In this document: positions 27,588 through 36,567 of the stretch, in pieces
Layout of the letters: every line of letters begins with the position of its first letter
Numbering within the stretch: position 1 is the stretch's first letter
Assembly (NCBI RefSeq): GCF_006335145.1
Contig: NZ_VDMN01000001.1
Coordinates: forward strand, 868,001 to 932,000
Source: Aliirhizobium smilacinae
GTDB taxonomy: Bacteria; Pseudomonadota; Alphaproteobacteria; Rhizobiales; Rhizobiaceae
Direction: 5' to 3'
Length of the DNA stretch: 64,000 bases
The notes under the pieces: model-generated
The model's database searches: none
What the model saw: only the letters and a program-made list of their open reading frames with translations
What the model was told of the DNA's origin: nothing
Made by a program: the position numbers and the translations under genes

Positions 27588-28607
27588 ATGAAACTCGGCT
27601 TGATCGCCGCGCTGTTTGCGGTTTCCGCAACAGCGCTTCCCGCAACGGCATTCGCAGCCTCGACCAGCTATCCGCTGACGCTTGAGAATTGCGGACAGAA
27701 GGTGACCTTCGACAAGGCGCCGGCAAAGATCGTCTCCATCGGTCAGGGCATGACGGAAGTGCTCTATTCGCTCGGTCTGGCCGACAAGGTCGTCGGCACG
27801 GCCGTCTGGGTTGGGCCTGTCCTGCCGCAATATGCCGAGGCCAATGCGAAGATCAAACGGCTCGCAGACAACGATCCTAGCTTCGAGTCGATCGTCGGGC
27901 TTGAGCCGGATCTGGTCGCCGCCGAATTCGAGTGGCATGTCGGGCCGATGGGCTCCGTCGCCAAGCGCGAACAGTTTTCCGATATCGGCGTCAACACCTA
28001 TCTGTCGCCAGCCGATTGCGTCGCCAAGACCAATCTTGAAGGTGGCGATGGCGTGCGCAAGGAACTGTTCACGATGGACCTGATCTATCGCGAAATCGCT
28101 GAACTGGCGCAGATCTTCGACATTCGGGACCGCGGGACCAAGCTGATCGCCGACCTCAAGGCGCGTGAAGCCGCCGCCGTCGCCTCGATCAAGGGCGCGG
28201 AGGCGAAAAACCTGCCGATCGTTTTCTGGTTCTCCAGCAAGGAGACCAAGGGCGACGCCTTCATTGCCGGCAAGAACAGCGCGCCTGCCTATATCCTGAA
28301 GGCGATCGGCGCCAAGAACGTCGTAACGACGGAAGAGGAATGGCCGCTGGTCGGCTGGGAAACGATTGCAGAGGCTGATCCGGCCGTGATCGTCATCGCC
28401 ACGATGGATCGCCGCCGTTACGCCGCCGACGACCCGGCGGTAAAAGTCTCCTTCCTCGAAAGCGATCCCGTCGTCAGCCAGCTCGATGCGGTGAAGAACA
28501 AGCGCTTCGTGATGATGGATGCGCAGTCGATGAACCCGACGATCCGCACGATCGACGGGATCGAGACGTTGGCCAAGGGCATCCAGTCCTTCGGACTTGC
28601 GAACTAG
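27588..28607 (+). CDS. cbtJ: cobalt/corrinoid-type ABC transporter substrate-binding protein 1 (CbtJ-like)
   Basis: 339-residue periplasmic protein of the FepB/TroA (helical-backbone) class. Signal peptide MKLGLIAALFAVSATALPATAFA, then YPLTLENCGQKVTFDKAPAKIVSIGQGMTEVLYSLGL as in siderophore/metal-chelate binders. The Cys in ENCG and in SPADCV are conserved in the next gene's product and may form a disulfide. Under a cobalamin riboswitch, such FecCD-type systems import corrinoids or cobalt; the Sinorhizobium meliloti CbtJKL cobalt transporter has the same riboswitch control and general layout, and the symbol is given on that basis. Confidence 0.72.
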   Translation: MKLGLIAALFAVSATALPATAFAASTSYPLTLENCGQKVTFDKAPAKIVSIGQGMTEVLYSLGLADKVVGTAVWVGPVLPQYAEANAKIKRLADNDPSFESIVGLEPDLVAAEFEWHVGPMGSVAKREQFSDIGVNTYLSPADCVAKTNLEGGDGVRKELFTMDLIYREIAELAQIFDIRDRGTKLIADLKAREAAAVASIKGAEAKNLPIVFWFSSKETKGDAFIAGKNSAPAYILKAIGAKNVVTTEEEWPLVGWETIAEADPAVIVIATMDRRRYAADDPAVKVSFLESDPVVSQLDAVKNKRFVMMDAQSMNPTIRTIDGIETLAKGIQSFGLAN

Positions 28608-28620
28608 GCCACGACGTATT

Positions 28621-28648
28621 CACCGCCCTGCCCTATGGCCGGGCGGTG
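28621..28648 (+). terminator. intercistronic hairpin between the two binding-protein genes
   Basis: CACCGCCC (28621-28628) pairs perfectly with GGGCGGTG (28641-28648), 12-base loop, with no long T-run. Placed just after the first binding-protein gene, it is likely an mRNA stabiliser or partial attenuator, not a full stop, since four genes follow. Confidence 0.55.
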
Positions 28649-28687
28649 TCTTACTCGTCTCTCATCCGTCTTTTGAAAGGTCAGGAT

Positions 28688-29701
28688 ATGAAATACGGCC
28701 TGATTGCCGCTCTCTTCGCAGCTCCCCTCACCGCCCTTCCCTTCGTTGCCTTCGCCGCACCTACCAACTATCCACTGACGATCGAAAACTGCGGTTCCGA
28801 CGTGGTCATCGACAAGGCTCCGCAACGGGCTGTCGGCCTCGGCCAGAACAGCACCGAGATCCTGCTGATGCTCGGCCTTTCCGACCGCATGGCCGGCAGC
28901 GCCATCTGGGTCTCGCCGGTTCTACCGGAGCTTGCCACTGATAATGAAAAGGTGCATCGCATCGCCGCCAATACGCCGAATTTCGAGGCCGTGGTGGCGC
29001 GCGAACCGGATTTCATTGCCGCGCAGTTCCTCACGTCTGTCGGGCCGCAGGGCCGCGTCGGTACACGCCAGCAGTTCTCCGATCTCGGCGTACCAAGCTA
29101 TGTCTCGCCGACCGATTGCGTGGTGACCGATAACAGCGTCTCCGACGGCAGCCGCAGGAAGATGTTCTCGATGGACCTGCTCTATCAGGAGATCGACGAA
29201 CTCTCCCGCATCTTCGACGTTGTCGATCGCGGCGAGACGCTGATTGCGCAGATCAAGGTTCGTGAAGCAGCCGTCCGTACAAAAGTCGCGGACAAGGCCA
29301 ATGATGTCAGCCTCGTCTACTGGTTCTCCTCGCCGGAAGTCGCAGGCGATGCCTGGGTTGCCGGCAAGAACGGCGCATCCGGTTACATCACCCAGGTCCT
29401 CGGTGCGAAAAACGTCGTCGCTTCCGAACAGGAATGGCCGCTGATCGGCTGGGAGACGATTGCCGCTGAAGACCCGACGGTGATCGTCATCGGCACGATG
29501 GACCGCCGCACGCAAAGCGCAGATGACCCCGCCGTGAAAAAGACCTTCCTCGCCACCGATCCGGTCGCCAGCAAGCTCGGCGCCGTCGAAAAAGGCCATA
29601 TCGTCGAGATGGACGCGCAGGCGATGAACCCGACGATCCGCACGATCTCCGGCCTGGAAACCGTCGCCGCATCCCTCGAACGGTTCGGGTTGCTGAAGTG
29701 A
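28688..29701 (+). CDS. cobalt/corrinoid-type ABC transporter substrate-binding protein 2 (paralogue)
   Basis: 337 residues, closely related to the preceding protein over its whole length (for example WPLIGWETIAAEDPTVIVIG versus WPLVGWETIAEADPAVIVIA, and MDAQAMNPTIRTISG versus MDAQSMNPTIRTIDG). Even the ribosome binding site and the first codons are similar, so the gene arose by tandem duplication. Signal peptide MKYGLIAALFAAPLTALPFVAFA. The ends of the two proteins are best conserved, the middle (pocket) region less. Its GTG-start permease neighbour overlaps its stop. It could bind a different chelate with the same permease. Confidence 0.75.
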   Translation: MKYGLIAALFAAPLTALPFVAFAAPTNYPLTIENCGSDVVIDKAPQRAVGLGQNSTEILLMLGLSDRMAGSAIWVSPVLPELATDNEKVHRIAANTPNFEAVVAREPDFIAAQFLTSVGPQGRVGTRQQFSDLGVPSYVSPTDCVVTDNSVSDGSRRKMFSMDLLYQEIDELSRIFDVVDRGETLIAQIKVREAAVRTKVADKANDVSLVYWFSSPEVAGDAWVAGKNGASGYITQVLGAKNVVASEQEWPLIGWETIAAEDPTVIVIGTMDRRTQSADDPAVKKTFLATDPVASKLGAVEKGHIVEMDAQAMNPTIRTISGLETVAASLERFGLLK

Positions 29702-30729
29702 CGCCATCCCGCATCAGGCTCTGGGCCGCCGGCACTGCCGGCGTCCTCATCGTTCTTGCCGCCCTCCTCGTCGCGATAACTGCGGGCGTGGCGATCGGCG
29801 AGATGGCCATTCCGATGAAAACGACGGTGGCTGCGGTCACCAACCGTATCGGCCTCACCGCCATTCCGGTACCGCGTATCCAGGAAGCGGTGATCTGGGA
29901 TTATCGCCTCTCGCGCTCGCTGGTTGCCGCCTTCTGCGGTGCAGGCCTTGCACTGTCCGGTGCGATCCTCCAGTCACTGTTGCGCAATCCGTTGGCGGAG
30001 CCCTATGTGCTCGGCATATCGGCTGGCGCATCGACTGGCGCCGTCTCGATCATGCTGCTCGGTTTCGGTGCGGGCGCGATCTCGCTGTCGGCCGGGGCCT
30101 TTGCCGGCGCGCTGCTCGCCTTCGCCTTCGTCGTCATGCTCGCGAGCGGACGACAGACGGCCGACCGGACGATCCTTGCCGGCGTCGCCGCCTCGCAGCT
30201 CTTCAATGCGCTGACTTCCTATATCGTCTCGACATCGGCCAATGCCGAACAGGCGCGCAGCGTGATGTTCTGGCTGCTCGGCAGTTTTGCCGGCGTGCGC
30301 TGGCCCGATGTGGCGCTTTCCGCGTCCGTCGTCAGCGTCGGCCTCGTCGTCTGTATCTGGCATTCCCGCGCGCTCGACGCCTTCACCTTCGGCGAGGATG
30401 CCGCCCGTTCGCTCGGCATCGCCGTTGGCCGTGTTCGCGTCGTGCTGCTGCTCGTCACAGCGCTGATGACCGCGACCATGGTCAGCATGGTCGGCGCGAT
30501 CGGTTTCGTCGGGCTGGTCATCCCACATGCCGCCCGCTTTATCGTCGGACCGGGTCATATGCGCCTCCTGCCCGCCTGCGCCCTTGTCGGCGCGCTGTTC
30601 ATGGTGGTGGCCGATATCGTCTCGCGCATCATCATCGCGCCGCAGGTGCTTCCGATCGGCGTCGTCACGGCGCTGGTCGGCGTGCCGTTCTTCTCGGTCA
30701 TCCTCTACCGGGCAAGGAGGGTCGCATGA
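29698..30729 (+). CDS. cbtK: FecCD-family ABC transporter permease (CbtK-like)
   Basis: 343 residues, about nine to ten membrane helices. FecCD signatures: DYRLSRSLVAAFCGAGLALSGAILQ, LRNPLAEPYVLGISAGAS and GFVGLVIPHAARF near the end. Starts with GTG overlapping the previous stop (GTGA) and overlaps the ATPase gene (ATGA). FecCD permeases import siderophores, vitamin B12 or metal chelates; the riboswitch favours cobalt or corrinoids. Confidence 0.85.
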   Translation: MTPSRIRLWAAGTAGVLIVLAALLVAITAGVAIGEMAIPMKTTVAAVTNRIGLTAIPVPRIQEAVIWDYRLSRSLVAAFCGAGLALSGAILQSLLRNPLAEPYVLGISAGASTGAVSIMLLGFGAGAISLSAGAFAGALLAFAFVVMLASGRQTADRTILAGVAASQLFNALTSYIVSTSANAEQARSVMFWLLGSFAGVRWPDVALSASVVSVGLVVCIWHSRALDAFTFGEDAARSLGIAVGRVRVVLLLVTALMTATMVSMVGAIGFVGLVIPHAARFIVGPGHMRLLPACALVGALFMVVADIVSRIIIAPQVLPIGVVTALVGVPFFSVILYRARRVA

Positions 30730-31487
30730 CTTTGGCTGCAAATGCCGTCCGCTGGCTCGCCGGCCGCAAGGTCATCGTCGACGGCGTCTCGGTCTCCGTC
30801 AAGCCTGGCCAGACGCTGGGGCTGATCGGTCCGAACGGTTCGGGCAAATCCTCGCTCATCCGCCTGCTGGCGGGCCTCAGGGCTCCGGCAGAGGGCGACG
30901 TCCTGCTCGACAACCGAAAAATCTCCGGCTTCGGCCGGTGGGAACTTGCGCGCCGCGTCGCCGTCGTCGAACAGCATTCGATGACCGAGGCGAATGTCAC
31001 CGTGCTCGACGTGGTGAAACTCGGGCGTACGCCCCATCGCTCCGCCCTCTCCCCCTGGACCGACGCTGACGATGATATCGTCGAGGATGCGCTTGTCCGC
31101 GTCGGCCTGACGGATCGCCGCGACCAGTTCTGGCATACGCTTTCGGGTGGCGAAAGGCAGCGGGTTCAGCTTGCCCGGGCGCTTGCGCAATCGCCCGTGG
31201 TCCTGATCCTCGACGAACCGACCAACCATCTCGATATCCAACACCAGATCGACATTCTGCGGCTGGTCGAGGATCTCTCAATAACGACGGTCGTCGCCAT
31301 CCATGACCTCAATCTCGCCGCCCGTTTCTGCGACCGCATCGCCGTCTTGTCGGAAGGCAAACTCGTCACCTGCGGGCCACCGACCGAGATCCTCACCGAA
31401 AAAATGATTGCCGACGTCTTCGGGGTCGAGGCGCATGTCTCCACCTCTGCCCATCACGGTCGGCTCCATATTCAATTCCTGATGTAG
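30726..31487 (+). CDS. cbtL: FecE/BtuD-type ABC transporter ATP-binding protein (CbtL-like)
   Basis: 253 residues. Walker A GPNGSGKSS, signature LSGGERQRVQLARAL, Walker B VLILDEPTNHLDI and the switch His (VAIHDLNLAARFCDR). Sequence pattern of the ATPases paired with FecCD permeases. Translationally coupled to the permease; eight bases before the methyltransferase start. Confidence 0.87.
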   Translation: MTLAANAVRWLAGRKVIVDGVSVSVKPGQTLGLIGPNGSGKSSLIRLLAGLRAPAEGDVLLDNRKISGFGRWELARRVAVVEQHSMTEANVTVLDVVKLGRTPHRSALSPWTDADDDIVEDALVRVGLTDRRDQFWHTLSGGERQRVQLARALAQSPVVLILDEPTNHLDIQHQIDILRLVEDLSITTVVAIHDLNLAARFCDRIAVLSEGKLVTCGPPTEILTEKMIADVFGVEAHVSTSAHHGRLHIQFLM

Positions 31488-31495
31488 GCAAAGAC

Positions 31496-32281
31496 ATGCA
31501 GAACTGGTCGATCAAGGACGATATCCGAGACTACTGGAGTTTGCGCGCGCAGACCTATGATGCCAGCCCCGGCCATGGCATCGCCGAACACGCGGAGATG
31601 GAAGCCTGGGGCCGGCTGATACGCCGCCATCTGGGCGATGGCGAGGGCAGAAAAGCACTCGATCTCGCCTGCGGTACCGGCGTGATGACCATGCTGATGC
31701 ATGGCCTCGGCTTCGACGTGACCGGGCTGGACTTCACCGAGCCGATGATGGCCCATGCGCGCAGCAAAGCGGACGAGGCCAAGGCTTCGATCCGCTTCCT
31801 GACCCGTGACGCGGAAGAAACGATGGAGCCTGATGGCACTTACGACGTCATCATCGCCCGGCACCTCGTCTGGACGCTCACAGATCCAGACAAGGCTTTT
31901 TCCGAGTGGCTGCGCATCCTGAAACCCGGCGGACGCCTACTGATCATCGACGGTGATTTCGTCCGCAAGCACTGGCTGGAGAAACTGCTACCTCTCCTCG
32001 ACCGTATATTCGGCAAACAGAAGGACGGTCACACCCTGCTGACGCCGGAACAATGGCAGCACCACGAGCGCATCGTCGGCCAGGTACATTTCAACAACGG
32101 CATCCGGGCAGACGATACGGTGAGGCTTTTCGAATCTGCCGGCTTCGGCGAACTTAAGGTCGAGACCGATCTTGCCGATATCCGACGCAGCCGTGGTATC
32201 CCGCTCCTGTCGCGCAAGGGTTTTTCTTCGACGCTGCAACACCGTTTTGCGATATCGGGCAAAAAAGCCCGTTCCGGCTAA
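31496..32281 (+). CDS. class I SAM-dependent methyltransferase in the cobalamin-controlled operon
   Basis: 261 residues. SAM motif I LDLACGTGV (55-63) with acidic Asp79 (VTGLDFTEPMM), a DVIIARHLVWTL motif IV and LKPGGRLLIIDGD (UbiE/Coq5-type methyltransferase_11). It starts 8 bases after the ATPase stop, so it is the last gene of the riboswitch operon. The methylated substrate is unknown. Possibilities: a corrinoid or metal-chelate ligand, or a small molecule made to capture cobalt. No membrane segment. Confidence 0.82.
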   Translation: MQNWSIKDDIRDYWSLRAQTYDASPGHGIAEHAEMEAWGRLIRRHLGDGEGRKALDLACGTGVMTMLMHGLGFDVTGLDFTEPMMAHARSKADEAKASIRFLTRDAEETMEPDGTYDVIIARHLVWTLTDPDKAFSEWLRILKPGGRLLIIDGDFVRKHWLEKLLPLLDRIFGKQKDGHTLLTPEQWQHHERIVGQVHFNNGIRADDTVRLFESAGFGELKVETDLADIRRSRGIPLLSRKGFSSTLQHRFAISGKKARSG

Positions 32282-32419
32282 TTCTTCACCTCTTTGCCCG
32301 TCAAATCTAAATATTACAATACACTAATAAATAGAAATATGATATAGATTCACAATATTACAACCCTCGGTATGCTACCTTTGGTCAAATCGACCATGTT
32401 CAACAGTAGCGAGGGGAAA
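32282..32419. promoter_or_regulatory. AT-rich intergenic region before the acyltransferase gene
   Basis: About 110 bases are markedly AT-rich (ATATTACAATACACTAATAA and similar) in an otherwise GC-rich window. It probably holds the promoter of the acyltransferase gene; I could not assign boxes. The atypical composition, shared by the first codons of the gene, hints at acquired DNA. Confidence 0.4.
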
Positions 32420-33547
32420 ATGACACGCCGATATGAGCTTGATCTGGTGCGTATCTGTGTTTTCTTGCTACTTATATTATACCATGCAAGCCTAATGTAT
32501 GGATCTCGGGCCTTTTTCATCAAGGCGGATGACAGCAATAGCTATTTCGACGTCATCTATATACTCAGTCACCCATGGCGCATGAGCCTGCTTTTCTTCA
32601 TCTCGGGTGTAGCAACCGCTTTTGCGCTGGAACGGCTCTCTCCCTCCGAACTGAGAGCCAAGCGCTCGAAGCAGTTGCTGTTGCCGCTCATCCTGGGGAT
32701 GTGCTTCCTGATCCCGCCGCAGCTTTATGTGTATTTCAACGGCACCGCCGGAATGTCCATCAACATGCTTGAGGTGTTCGCACACTACCTCACGCTGAAC
32801 CCGGTCACCCTGCCAAACGGCGAGCAGGAGGTTGGCTTCAGGATGGAGCATCTCTGGTATCTCGCCTATCTGTGGGTCTATACCGCAATCCTCGTCATGG
32901 TCGCGGCGATCGCCAAACCGCAATTGAAGGCTTTGGGCACCTGGCTGGCATTGCAGCTTCAGGGCTATGGCTTGCTGTTCTGGCCGGCCACGCTGTTCAT
33001 TCTCCTGCGTATCACGCTTCGACCGGTGTTTCCGCCGACGATCAATCTCGTCGACGACTGGTATTCCCATACCCTGTATCTGTCGTGTTTTGTCGGAGGC
33101 GTCGTGCTCGGGCGCCACGAGGAGTTCTGGCAGCAGTTAGCGCGCATGCGCAGGCTGGCCCTGATCGTGGCGCTTCTGTGCGTTCCCGCCCTGCTCTATC
33201 GGCTCAGCATCTCACCGCTTTACGATCAGGACGCATGGAATTCGCTGGCGAGCAATCTGATTGTCGGACCGTTCAGATGGTGCATGATCGTCGCGATACT
33301 CGGCTATGCCCAGAAGCTCAAATCCTGGCGGCCGCCGGTGCTGCAGTATCTCAACCGGGCGATCCTGACCTATTACGTCCTGCATCAGACGCTGATGCTG
33401 CTGATTGCCTATGAGCTGGACAGGATGGGGCTGTTCAACGTCGCGTCCTTCCTGCCGATCGTCCTGCTGACGCTGGGGGCAAGCGCGCTTCTCTATGAAG
33501 GATGGCGCAGGCTGCGCATGGTCTTCGCCCACCCGCAACTTGCATAA
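32420..33547 (+). CDS. acyltransferase family 3 membrane protein
   Basis: 375 residues, about ten membrane helices. YELDLVRICVFLLLILYHAS with the catalytic His, RMSLLFFISGVATAFAL, and HLWYLAYLWVYTAILVMV identify the Acyl_transf_3 (OafA/OpgC-like) family, which move acyl groups onto sugars or glucans at the inner membrane. ATG 32420 follows GAGGGG; earlier in-frame starts at 32372 and 32396 lack such a site. The substrate is unknown (periplasmic glucan, LPS or exopolysaccharide). Convergent with gmk. Confidence 0.85.
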   Translation: MTRRYELDLVRICVFLLLILYHASLMYGSRAFFIKADDSNSYFDVIYILSHPWRMSLLFFISGVATAFALERLSPSELRAKRSKQLLLPLILGMCFLIPPQLYVYFNGTAGMSINMLEVFAHYLTLNPVTLPNGEQEVGFRMEHLWYLAYLWVYTAILVMVAAIAKPQLKALGTWLALQLQGYGLLFWPATLFILLRITLRPVFPPTINLVDDWYSHTLYLSCFVGGVVLGRHEEFWQQLARMRRLALIVALLCVPALLYRLSISPLYDQDAWNSLASNLIVGPFRWCMIVAILGYAQKLKSWRPPVLQYLNRAILTYYVLHQTLMLLIAYELDRMGLFNVASFLPIVLLTLGASALLYEGWRRLRMVFAHPQLA

Positions 33548-33556
33548 ACCGAGAGC

Positions 33557-34231
33557 CTAAAGCTTCGGCTCTTCGGTCAGCAGCGTAGCGACGAAGTCGA
33601 ACAGGCCGTGGCGACGGTCACGGCGCACCCGTTCGGCATTGACGATGCAGTTGACGTGGCCGAAGGCCTCATCGAGATCGTCGTTGACGATGACATAATC
33701 GTATTCGCGCCAATGCTCGATCTCGGCGCGGGAATTGAGAAGCCGCGTGCGGATCACGTCTTCACTGTCTTCCGCGCGGCGGTGAAGGCGCGACTGGAGC
33801 TCGGTCATGGTCGGCGGCAGGACGAAGATCGAAACGATGTCGGCCTTCATCTTTTCCTGCAACTGAAGGGCGCCCTGCCAGTCGATGTCGAACAGCATGT
33901 CGCGGCCCTCGGCCATCGCCTGTTCCACCGGCTCGCGCGGCGTGCCGTAGAAGTTACCGTGTACCTCGGCCCATTCGAGCAATTCGCCATTGTCGCGCAT
34001 GCGTTCGAACTGCGGGACCGTGATGAAGTGATAGTGCGTCCCGCCGATTTCACTCGGACGCTTGGTTCTGGTCGTGACACTGACCGAGATCTTCAGGCTG
34101 TGGTCGTCCCGCAGCAGGTTTCCCGCGATGGTCGATTTGCCGGCCCCGGAGGGAGACGAGAGCACGAGCATCAGCCCGCGCCGGGCGATCTTCGTATCTG
34201 CCTTGTCTGACGGGTTCGGGGCCGGGCTCAT
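33557..34231 (-). CDS. gmk: guanylate kinase
   Basis: 224 residues. GMP kinase: P-loop [23 protein letters not shown] (GMP-binding), and a normal C-terminal lid ([16 protein letters not shown]). Three bases after the yicC stop, on the same strand, so these two are co-transcribed. Confidence 0.97.
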   Translation of the reverse strand: MSPAPNPSDKADTKIARRGLMLVLSSPSGAGKSTIAGNLLRDDHSLKISVSVTTRTKRPSEIGGTHYHFITVPQFERMRDNGELLEWAEVHGNFYGTPREPVEQAMAEGRDMLFDIDWQGALQLQEKMKADIVSIFVLPPTMTELQSRLHRRAEDSEDVIRTRLLNSRAEIEHWREYDYVIVNDDLDEAFGHVNCIVNAERVRRDRRHGLFDFVATLLTEEPKL

Positions 34232-34234
34232 CTT

Positions 34235-35122
34235 CTACTCCAGATTCTGGACCTGTTCGCGGAACTGGTCGATGACGACTTTCAGTTCTATGCCTGCAGC
34301 CGTTACAGCAGCGGAATTGGATTTGGAACAGATGGTATTCGATTCCCGGTTAAATTCCTGTGCAAGGAAATCGAGCTTGCGGCCGATCGGCCCGCCCTTT
34401 TCGAGAAGTTCGCCGACGGCAGCAACATGCGCCTTCAGCCGGTCGATCTCTTCCCGCAGGTCCGCCTTGGTCGCAAGCAGCGCCACTTCGGCATAAAGCC
34501 GGTCGCGATCGAGACCTGCCTTATCCTGCAGGATCTGGTCCAGCTGCTGCGTCAGGCGGCGGGCGATCTCATCCGGCGAGCGGGACGGATCGGCCTCGAC
34601 GACCTGCGTCAGTTCCGCGATACGCGCCACTTGCGCTGCCAGAACGGCGCGCAGTGCCGCACCTTCCGTCTCGCGCATGCGCTTGAGGTTCGCAAGAGCC
34701 GTCGTCAGGCCCGACAGGATCGCGGCGTCGCGGGCGAGAAGTGCATCCTCGCCATCCTCCTGCTCACGGATATCCACCAGTCCACGGATCGAGATCAGCG
34801 TATCGAGGCGAAGCGGCGACGGATCAATGACATCCTTCAATTCCTCGCGCAAAGCCAGAACGGCCGACAGCGCATCACGATTGACCACCGCTTCCATGCG
34901 CGTCTCGTCAACCGAGATCGACAGCGACACCTGGATATTGCCGCGGGAAAAAGCCTCGCCGATCATCCTGCGGGTATCGGGCTCCAGCCTTTCCTGGCCG
35001 GACGGCAGACGAAGCCTGGCGTCGAGACCCTTGCCGTTGACGGATCGTAGTTCCCAAACGAAGCGGCTACGCCCGCTGACCCCTTCGCTACGCGCAAAAC
35101 CGGTCATCGACTGCAATGTCAT
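34235..35122 (-). CDS. yicC: YicC-family endoribonuclease
   Basis: 295 residues. LQSMTGFARSEG at the start, ELRSVNGKGLDARLRLP and the C-terminal DUF1732 block LDFLAQEFNRESNTICSKS are diagnostic. YicC proteins are RNases that cut small RNAs in E. coli. Usual neighbour of gmk. Confidence 0.93.
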   Translation of the reverse strand: MTLQSMTGFARSEGVSGRSRFVWELRSVNGKGLDARLRLPSGQERLEPDTRRMIGEAFSRGNIQVSLSISVDETRMEAVVNRDALSAVLALREELKDVIDPSPLRLDTLISIRGLVDIREQEDGEDALLARDAAILSGLTTALANLKRMRETEGAALRAVLAAQVARIAELTQVVEADPSRSPDEIARRLTQQLDQILQDKAGLDRDRLYAEVALLATKADLREEIDRLKAHVAAVGELLEKGGPIGRKLDFLAQEFNRESNTICSKSNSAAVTAAGIELKVVIDQFREQVQNLE

Positions 35123-35173
35123 TCATTTCACTCCAAGTGCGGCCACCGGCTATTGGAGCCGGTGACGTCCACT

Positions 35174-36445
35174 TCAATTAGCGGCAGGTTTCTCGGCGTC
35201 TGCGCCGTCCGGCTGGCCGTCGACAACTTCGTCCGCACGGCTCCTGGAACCGTTTCCGGCGGCACGCTCGGTTTCGATCCTGCGCCAGCGCTTGACGTTG
35301 GCATTGTGCTCTTCCAGCGTCGGCGCAAAGACGTGACCGCCCGTGCCATCGGCGACGAAATAGAGATCCTTGGTCCGCCACGGATTGGCGACCGCTTCGA
35401 GCGCCGCACGGCCCGGATTGGAAATCGGCGTCGGCGGCAGGCCCTTGATCTTGTAGGTGTTGTAGGGTGTCTCTTTCTGCAGGTCGGACCGGTAGATCGG
35501 GCGGTCGGACGGCTTTCCTTCGCCACCGAACAGACCGTAGACGATCGTCGGGTCGGACTGGAGGCGCATGCCCTTCTGCAACCGGTTAAAGAAGACAGAG
35601 GCGACATGCGCGCGCTCGTCATCCTTGCCGGTCTCGCGCTCGACGATCGAGGCCAGAACGACGAATTCTTCCTTTGTCTTGATCGGCAGGTCGGGGTCGC
35701 GACGGTCCCAGATCTGGTCGACCAGCTTCTGCTGGGCCGCGTGCATCTGCGACAGGATCTCGGCGCGATTGGTGCCGCGGGAGAACTTGTAGGTATCCGG
35801 CCTCAGACTGCCTTCCGCCGGCAGATCGGCAGGCAGGTTGCCTTCAAGAATCTCGTCTTCCTTGAGCCGCAAGCTCATCTGACGGACCGTCAGGCCTTCG
35901 GGCATCGAGATCGAATAGAGGATGGACTTGCCGGATTCCAGCAGGTCTGCAACCTCCTGCATCGTGGCATGTGCCTTGATTTCGTATTCGCCGGCCTTGA
36001 GGCTGCGGCGCTCTTCGGCCGAACCGGCATAACCGAGATTGACCGATGTCACGTAACGGAAGACCCGCGCATCCGAGATGATCTCGTTGCGCTCGAGGCT
36101 CGATGCGATCTCGGCAATGCCGGCGCCTTCGCGCACGACGAAATTGGTATTGGCTGCAAGCGGGCCAGGACCGTGATAGGTCGACAGCGCGTAATAGAAG
36201 ATCGCAGCGCCCGCGAGGCACACGAGCACGAGCATCGTCATCACGAAGTTGAAGAAGATGATGACCTGGCTGCGGGCTTTTTTCGAACGTCTCGGAGGGT
36301 CCGGCACACGTTCCGGCTTCAGGGCTTCGTTCGGAGATTTTGGAATGATCGGGCCGCGGCTGCTGCCGTTGTTGGCTGCGTTACCACCAGCATTGCCACC
36401 GCCGGGGGGAAGCTCGCTACCATTATCGGAATTGCTCAACCGCAC
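35174..36445 (-). CDS. mltG: endolytic transglycosylase MltG
   Basis: 423 residues. A Pro/Asn-rich cytosolic N-terminus, one membrane helix (IIFFNFVMTMLVLVCLAGAA, about 60-80), then a LysM-like subdomain and the YceG catalytic domain with the active Glu in LASIVERETG. It cuts nascent glycan strands to end their elongation. Followed by a C-terminal tail rich in Asp/Ala. Order fabF-mltG-yicC-gmk is the standard rhizobial one. Confidence 0.95.
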   Translation of the reverse strand: MRLSNSDNGSELPPGGGNAGGNAANNGSSRGPIIPKSPNEALKPERVPDPPRRSKKARSQVIIFFNFVMTMLVLVCLAGAAIFYYALSTYHGPGPLAANTNFVVREGAGIAEIASSLERNEIISDARVFRYVTSVNLGYAGSAEERRSLKAGEYEIKAHATMQEVADLLESGKSILYSISMPEGLTVRQMSLRLKEDEILEGNLPADLPAEGSLRPDTYKFSRGTNRAEILSQMHAAQQKLVDQIWDRRDPDLPIKTKEEFVVLASIVERETGKDDERAHVASVFFNRLQKGMRLQSDPTIVYGLFGGEGKPSDRPIYRSDLQKETPYNTYKIKGLPPTPISNPGRAALEAVANPWRTKDLYFVADGTGGHVFAPTLEEHNANVKRWRRIETERAAGNGSRSRADEVVDGQPDGADAEKPAAN

Positions 36446-36567
36446 CCCCCATTTGCATTAGACGGAATCATTGCCCGCTGTTTGACCAAGCAATACGGCA
36501 AAAAGCAGGTTCAGAATATGATGTCGGCCGGACACTGGCGTCCAGCCGACGATGGAGGCGATCACTT

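Noticed and set aside
28608..28687. A second cobalamin riboswitch before the second binding protein
   Set aside because: Gap of 80 bases has a hairpin but no B12 box or aptamer core.
31488..31495. Separate promoter or riboswitch for the methyltransferase
   Set aside because: Only 8 bases separate it from the ATPase gene.
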